Source: an uncultured bacterium
GTDB lineage: Bacteria > Patescibacteriota > CALEFQ01
Direction: 5' to 3'
Assembly (NCBI GenBank): GCA_937877125.1
Contig: CALEFQ010000006.1
Span: forward strand, 1 to 7,544
Length of the DNA stretch: 7,544 bases
The stretch's first letter is position 1. Each line of letters begins with the position of its first letter. Position numbers and translations under genes: made by a program. A model generated the notes under the pieces. That model saw only the letters and a list, made by a program, of their open reading frames with translations. It had not been told where the DNA came from and ran no database searches. This document shows positions 4,337 through 7,544 of this stretch, one piece after another.

Positions 4337-5314
4337 CTACTCCCCCTCCTTAATCCTCCTTATATTCTTCATAATATCAATCCCCACCGGACACGCCTTG
4401 ACGCACCGGCCGCACCGGACGCAGCCAGGCACGTGATAGCGGGCCGGATCGCGGATAAACTTATGTTCGTACCAGTAATAGATGCGCTTTTCTGAATCGC
4501 TCAAAAAACGATGGTCGCCGGCAATCCGGGAAAAATCGGGAAAGAAACAAGTCGTCCACTCGCGCTTGCGGCGCATTTCGCCGCTTTTCAGTTTGGCCTG
4601 GTCTTCAATATTGAAGCAATAACAAGTCGGGCAGACCAGCGAGCATTTGCCGCAGGCCAGGCAAATCTTGCCCAGCTCCGACCACAAGGCGGCATTATAG
4701 CCGGATTCCATCTTTTTTTTAATTTCGACCATTTCGCGGTCCAGCCCCTCTTCCTGAATCGGCCCGGCGTATTTCACGTGCGCGTAATCGCGGTAGCCGA
4801 ATTTTTCCAGCAAGCGCTGGCCATCTTCCGAACCGGTATAAACCTTGAAGCTTGTCCCCGCCTTTTCGAAGAAAATATCAAACTCAAAATGTTCCAGCAC
4901 GTTTTCCCGAAAACTATCCTGGAAAGCGGCAAACTCGCGCTGATCGGCCGGCGCCAGCGACTGCCCAATAACAATTGTTTGCCGCTTCCGCTCCTGATAA
5001 TAGGCATCGTTGGCGAAAACCTGGTTGTATAAATCAAGCGCGCGCAAATCGAGCACCGTCAGGCCAATCAGGACCTGGGGCTTGCCGACCTTGATTTTCT
5101 TGAAAACTTCACGGTGGATATTGAACAAAGTCTCCGTTGCGGGCAAGAAAAACTTGCGCCAGGAATAATAAGTGAGCTGGCCGTTTAGAACTAACTCCTG
5201 GGGATCGCCGATTTTTTGCGCCAAAAATCGGCCGTCCCGCTCAACCGGGCCGTACACGGCATTGCCTTCTTTGATCAGGAAGGAGGTGAAGTTTTTTAGT
5301 TCGGGGATGGTCAT
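4337..5314 (-). CDS. hydB: Sulfhydrogenase beta subunit-like [4Fe-4S] protein
   Basis: This 325-residue protein resembles HydB of archaeal sulfhydrogenases and AsrA of anaerobic sulfite reductase, which relay electrons between the gamma flavoprotein and the hydrogenase small subunit. Two ferredoxin-like cluster motifs lie in the C-terminal part: Cys218-x2-Cys221-x2-Cys224-x3-Cys228 (CLACGKCSLVC) with Cys231 and Cys233 nearby, and Cys298-x2-Cys301-x2-Cys304-x3-Cys308 (CVRCGRCVKAC, then PVGIDI). The N-terminal domain is recognisable (LIGLTVLDLRALDLYNQVF, 82-100), but the cysteines I expect there in the family (a PCD motif and a CFC-type cluster) are absent; there is no cysteine before residue 218. 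The ATG at 5314 follows palindrome E with no Shine-Dalgarno site. The gamma-subunit gene follows downstream, after the four-helix-bundle gene. The catalytic subunits are not in this window. Confidence 0.87.
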   Translation of the reverse strand: MTIPELKNFTSFLIKEGNAVYGPVERDGRFLAQKIGDPQELVLNGQLTYYSWRKFFLPATETLFNIHREVFKKIKVGKPQVLIGLTVLDLRALDLYNQVFANDAYYQERKRQTIVIGQSLAPADQREFAAFQDSFRENVLEHFEFDIFFEKAGTSFKVYTGSEDGQRLLEKFGYRDYAHVKYAGPIQEEGLDREMVEIKKKMESGYNAALWSELGKICLACGKCSLVCPTCYCFNIEDQAKLKSGEMRRKREWTTCFFPDFSRIAGDHRFLSDSEKRIYYWYEHKFIRDPARYHVPGCVRCGRCVKACPVGIDIMKNIRRIKEGE

Positions 5315-5316
5315 AA

Positions 5317-5378
5317 GGAGTCTTTGGTCTTTAGTCTTTGGTCTTTGGCTAAAGACTAAAGACTAACGACAAAAGACC
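5317..5378. repeat. Heptad palindrome E (rhodanese/CcdA-hydB spacer)
   Basis: GG, then left-arm units AGTCTTT, GGTCTTT, AGTCTTT and GGTCTTT (5319-5346), a shared centre GGCT (5347-5350), and right-arm units AAAGACT, AAAGACT, AACGACA and AAAGACC (5351-5378). This copy has essentially no loop. It fills the whole gap between two genes: the left arm ends two bases from the hydB ATG, and the last C of the right arm is the final base of the upstream TAG stop. Confidence 0.9.
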
Positions 5379-6508
5379 TATGTCAGCAACAGCCAAATTC
5401 CAAATCCCACTAACATACTGCCCATCAGCAGCTTCATCCACTTCTTTGAGCGGTGCTCCCATTCTTTGACTAGGGTAATTTTTTTGCCGGAATAAACCAC
5501 CGCCAGAATTACCAGCAGCGGTAAGATAAACATCAAATTATAAAGGCCGAGATACCCGACAGTCGCAATTCTAGTCAGCTCCGAGCGAGATAAAATATCA
5601 AGCATTCCGGCATACAGGGGCAAAGAACACGGCATCTCAAACACGGTGACCAGCACTCCGAGAACCACCGTGGACAATGTAGTCGCCTTGGCCACCCAGC
5701 CCTGCAGATACGGACGGATGTATTTAGGAATTTCCAGGCTAAACCCGACGCCAGGCCAGAAAAAATCTTTAAGATTGATGATGCCCGTTACCACCAGTAT
5801 ACCGCCCAAAACCAAGTGAATCAAATTGGAAACAACCGCATATTCAGGCGTTTGGCTGAACGCCAACAGCACCTGATAAAAAAGCAAACCGATGATGAAA
5901 TAGGTGGCAAAAACCGTAGCGATATAGATAATCCCGGTACCCAAGACTCGGCCAGGCTGTTTGGCGAAAATTATCAAATAGCCCAGCAGGAAAACCAGCA
6001 TACCGATAGCACAGGGGTTGATCCCGTCCGCCAAACCGACGCCGATCACGGCTCCCAGGGCGATTGAATCAGGCGTTATTCCGGAAGAAAATTCACCCGA
6101 CTCCGGCCCCTGGGCGATCTCATAACCGGCTTTTTCCCAGGCGGGAAAACCGCCGTCCAGGACTCGGACGGCCGTGAAACCGGCATCAATCATTTCTTCC
6201 GCGGCCTCGACGCTTGATTGGCATTCGCTGGCGCTACAATAAACCACCAGGCGGTCATCAGGCTGAGCCATCTCACTGACGCGCTCCACCTGGCTCAACG
6301 GTAAAAAAACAGCGCCGGGAATATGCCCATTGACGTACTCCACTTCCGTGCGCACATCCAGCAACAACGGCCGATTATCTCCTGACATTTCCGCGGCTAA
6401 CCGCGACGCCGACAAGTACTCTAATGAAGGAGCGGCCAACCCGAAAATCGGCCCCAGACAGCCGATCGCTAAGAATAAACAGAGCCAAACGGATTTGTTA
6501 AGTCGCAT
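5378..6508 (-). CDS. Secreted rhodanese domain fused to a CcdA/DsbD-like membrane protein
   Basis: The 376-residue protein has an N-terminal signal or anchor helix (about 6-25), a rhodanese domain (about 30-132) with LLLDVRTEVEYVNGHIPGA and the active-site loop VVYCSASEC (Cys91, with Cys96), and then a polytopic membrane domain (about 148-376, around six helices). The membrane part carries the CcdA/DsbD-beta hallmark cysteines in NPCAIG (Cys166) and EMPCSLP (Cys294), which in the family move electrons from cytoplasmic thioredoxin across the membrane. The fusion suggests reductant is passed to an extracytoplasmic rhodanese, for sulfur transfer or thiol reduction. It overlaps lgt by 11 bp (start ATG at 6508) and follows a TlpA-like gene, forming a thiol-redox cluster. 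The TAG stop shares its final base with palindrome E. The domain assignments are firm; the substrate is unknown. Confidence 0.91.
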   Translation of the reverse strand: MRLNKSVWLCLFLAIGCLGPIFGLAAPSLEYLSASRLAAEMSGDNRPLLLDVRTEVEYVNGHIPGAVFLPLSQVERVSEMAQPDDRLVVYCSASECQSSVEAAEEMIDAGFTAVRVLDGGFPAWEKAGYEIAQGPESGEFSSGITPDSIALGAVIGVGLADGINPCAIGMLVFLLGYLIIFAKQPGRVLGTGIIYIATVFATYFIIGLLFYQVLLAFSQTPEYAVVSNLIHLVLGGILVVTGIINLKDFFWPGVGFSLEIPKYIRPYLQGWVAKATTLSTVVLGVLVTVFEMPCSLPLYAGMLDILSRSELTRIATVGYLGLYNLMFILPLLVILAVVYSGKKITLVKEWEHRSKKWMKLLMGSMLVGFGIWLLLT

Positions 6509-7304
6509 GATCTTTTTTTACCTGTTCCGGAAATAATCCCGCCGCCGGCCGGCGCTTGAATAGGTAACGCAACACGACTAGCCCGGCGACAACTAAGCCA
6601 AGACCGATATACTGTGATACGGTCAGCCCCCAGTACCGCGGATCAGCGTTCGGTAAATCATCAGCGCGCCAGAAATCAATCATAAACCGCGTGATCCCCT
6701 CCCAAATCAGGTAGATATAAAACAGCGAACCGACGGGCAGTTTCTTGCTTTTGCGCAACCAGAGCCAGAGAATTAGAAAAATAATTAAATTTGAAAAAAC
6801 CAGGTACAGCGCCGTCTCGTGCCGCAATTCCCCGTTGACCATGATGCTCCAGGGCACCGTGGTGATTTTGCCGGGATGATCCTGGATCAAATGACAGCCG
6901 ACACGCCCGATCGCCGTGCCGAGCGCCAGAGCCGGCGCCGCCCAGTCGGATAGCCGCCAAATATTCATTTTGTGGCGGCGGGCAAACCAGATAAAGACCG
7001 CAATAGCAAACAGAAGTCCGCCGTAAAAAACCATTCCGCCATTCCAAATTTTCAAAGCCTCCAGCCACTCACCGGCAAAATCCTGCCAAAACACGATCAC
7101 GTAAAAAACTCGAGAGCCGACCATGGACGCGATAAACACCCACAAAACTAAGTCTAAAATTTTATCGCTCTTATACCCCGCTTTTTTGGCCTGCCAAAGA
7201 ATCAAAAGGATTCCGGCAATAAAACCCAAGGCCACCAACAGCCCCCACGACTGAATCGTCAGCGGGCCCAGGTGAAACTCGGTAATTGGACCATACGGGA
7301 TCAT
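6498..7304 (-). CDS. lgt: Prolipoprotein diacylglyceryl transferase Lgt
   Basis: Lgt is the inner-membrane enzyme that transfers diacylglyceryl from phosphatidylglycerol to the lipobox cysteine of prolipoproteins, the first step of lipoprotein maturation. The 268-residue length is normal and at least six hydrophobic segments are visible. Family motifs are present: GGMVFYGGLL (89-98), GRVGCHLIQDHPG (133-145) with Arg134 matching the essential Arg of the signature, HETALY (162-167), and RFMIDFWRADD (206-216). The position of the conserved His in the GG-x-x-F-H-GG motif (His103 in E. coli, from memory) is Tyr94 here, and GRxGNF reads GRVGCH; I believe such variants occur in candidate-phyla Lgt proteins. 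The ATG at 7304 has no clear Shine-Dalgarno site and lies 17 bp from the upstream TlpA-like stop. Its 3' end overlaps the rhodanese/CcdA start (ATGCGACTTAA). Confidence 0.95.
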   Translation of the reverse strand: MIPYGPITEFHLGPLTIQSWGLLVALGFIAGILLILWQAKKAGYKSDKILDLVLWVFIASMVGSRVFYVIVFWQDFAGEWLEALKIWNGGMVFYGGLLFAIAVFIWFARRHKMNIWRLSDWAAPALALGTAIGRVGCHLIQDHPGKITTVPWSIMVNGELRHETALYLVFSNLIIFLILWLWLRKSKKLPVGSLFYIYLIWEGITRFMIDFWRADDLPNADPRYWGLTVSQYIGLGLVVAGLVVLRYLFKRRPAAGLFPEQVKKDHAT

Positions 7305-7321
7305 TTTGTTTTGTTTAAGCG

Positions 7322-7544
7322 TTAATTATCTTCTGAGTCAACTGGCGCGGACACAGTGGCGCAATCTTCCAGCGAAGCCAGGATTGCTTCCTCGCCCATG
7401 GCGCCCGGCACTTGCGCGCAGATTATTCCGTGTTTGACAAAAAAATTAGTCGGCGTGCCCTGAATCTTAAATAAACGGCTGACCTCGCCCGCAGCGTCCA
7501 CTAAAATTGGAAAATCAATCTTTTGATCGGCTTTGTATTTTTTT
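7322..7544 (-). CDS. Thioredoxin/TlpA-like protein, C-terminal fragment
   Basis: The reading frame enters from the right edge and gives 73 residues before the TAA at 7322-7324. IDFPILVDAAGEV, then LFKIQGTPTNFFVKHG, matches the second half of a TlpA/ResA/AhpC-type thioredoxin fold, with the cis-proline motif GTPT. The CXXC active site, if present, and any signal peptide would lie beyond the window, so activity cannot be judged. Two cysteines occur near the end (in IICAQ and LEDCAT). It lies 17 bp upstream of lgt and near a CcdA-type electron transporter, the usual partner of TlpA-like thiol reductases, which supports the call. A peroxiredoxin-type (AhpC/TSA) protein is the main alternative. 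Confidence 0.75.
   Translation of the reverse strand, partial: KKYKADQKIDFPILVDAAGEVSRLFKIQGTPTNFFVKHGIICAQVPGAMGEEAILASLEDCATVSAPVDSEDN

Noticed and set aside
4511..5032. Plus-strand open frame opposite the hydB-like gene
   Set aside because: It overlaps a gene with two clear ferredoxin motifs and shows no domain of its own; it is a codon-bias shadow.
2275..5378. CRISPR array
   Set aside because: The repeated units are only 7 bp and directly contiguous, arranged as inverted arms with no unique spacers of constant length, and they are separated by genes.
2275..5378. Rho-independent terminators at the palindromes
   Set aside because: The stems are AT-rich heptads, not GC-rich, there is no following U-tract on either strand, and the next start codon follows immediately.
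6676..7068. Second minus-strand frame inside lgt
   Set aside because: It lies wholly within lgt in another frame, and the Lgt motifs prove which frame is used.
6498..7304. Lgt as an inactive pseudogene because of the His-to-Tyr change in its GG-x-x-F-H-GG motif
   Set aside because: The other signature residues, the membrane segments and the length are intact, and I believe similar variants occur in candidate-phyla Lgt proteins; loss of function cannot be argued from this one residue.

Overview
This window is most likely from a bacterium of the candidate phyla radiation (Patescibacteria). The grounds are a compact, single-strand gene block, a bidirectional group 3b-type [NiFe] sulfhydrogenase gene set, a stand-alone four-helix-bundle (S23/IVP) gene, weak or absent Shine-Dalgarno sites, and many short AT-rich heptad repeats. 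The taxonomic call is an inference. The ORFs are intact under the standard bacterial code. All confident genes lie on the minus strand, so transcription runs from the right edge to the left edge. Positions 1-54 are not genomic: they are an Illumina index adapter left on the end of the assembled sequence.

In transcription order, the right-hand block (7544 to 5378) is a membrane and thiol-redox group: the C-terminal end of a thioredoxin/TlpA-like protein, prolipoprotein diacylglyceryl transferase (lgt), and a fusion of a secreted rhodanese domain to a CcdA/DsbD-type membrane domain. The middle block (5314 to 2633) holds the electron-transfer half of a sulfhydrogenase: an iron-sulfur beta subunit (hydB-like) and an FAD/NAD(P)/[2Fe-2S] gamma subunit (hydG-like), with a four-helix-bundle gene between them, followed by a Mth938/DUF498 protein. 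The left block (2552 to 55) is hydrogenase maturation: hypC, hypD, a small unknown protein, a SAM methyltransferase, and the start of hypE, cut off by the adapter. HypC, HypD and HypE build the Fe(CN)2CO centre of [NiFe] hydrogenases, so they would serve the enzyme whose electron-transfer subunits are encoded beside them. The catalytic alpha and delta subunits are not in the window.

The most unusual feature is in the spacers. Every gap from 5315 to 2275 is filled by one family of imperfect palindromes made of 7-bp units (GTCTTT plus one variable base). Each has a plus-strand left arm of exactly four units ending in GGC(C/T), and a right arm of two to four units starting from (G)GCT and ending in GACC. 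All five copies point the same way, abut the next start codon, and touch or overlap the preceding stop codon. In one copy the two arms are split apart and the four-helix-bundle gene, with its own strong ribosome binding site, lies between them. That looks like a gene-carrying version of a mostly non-coding palindromic element. Other heptad repeats sit at the hypD stop and inside the hypD reading frame, and a different GC-rich palindrome lies inside hypE, so repeats have entered coding sequence here as well.
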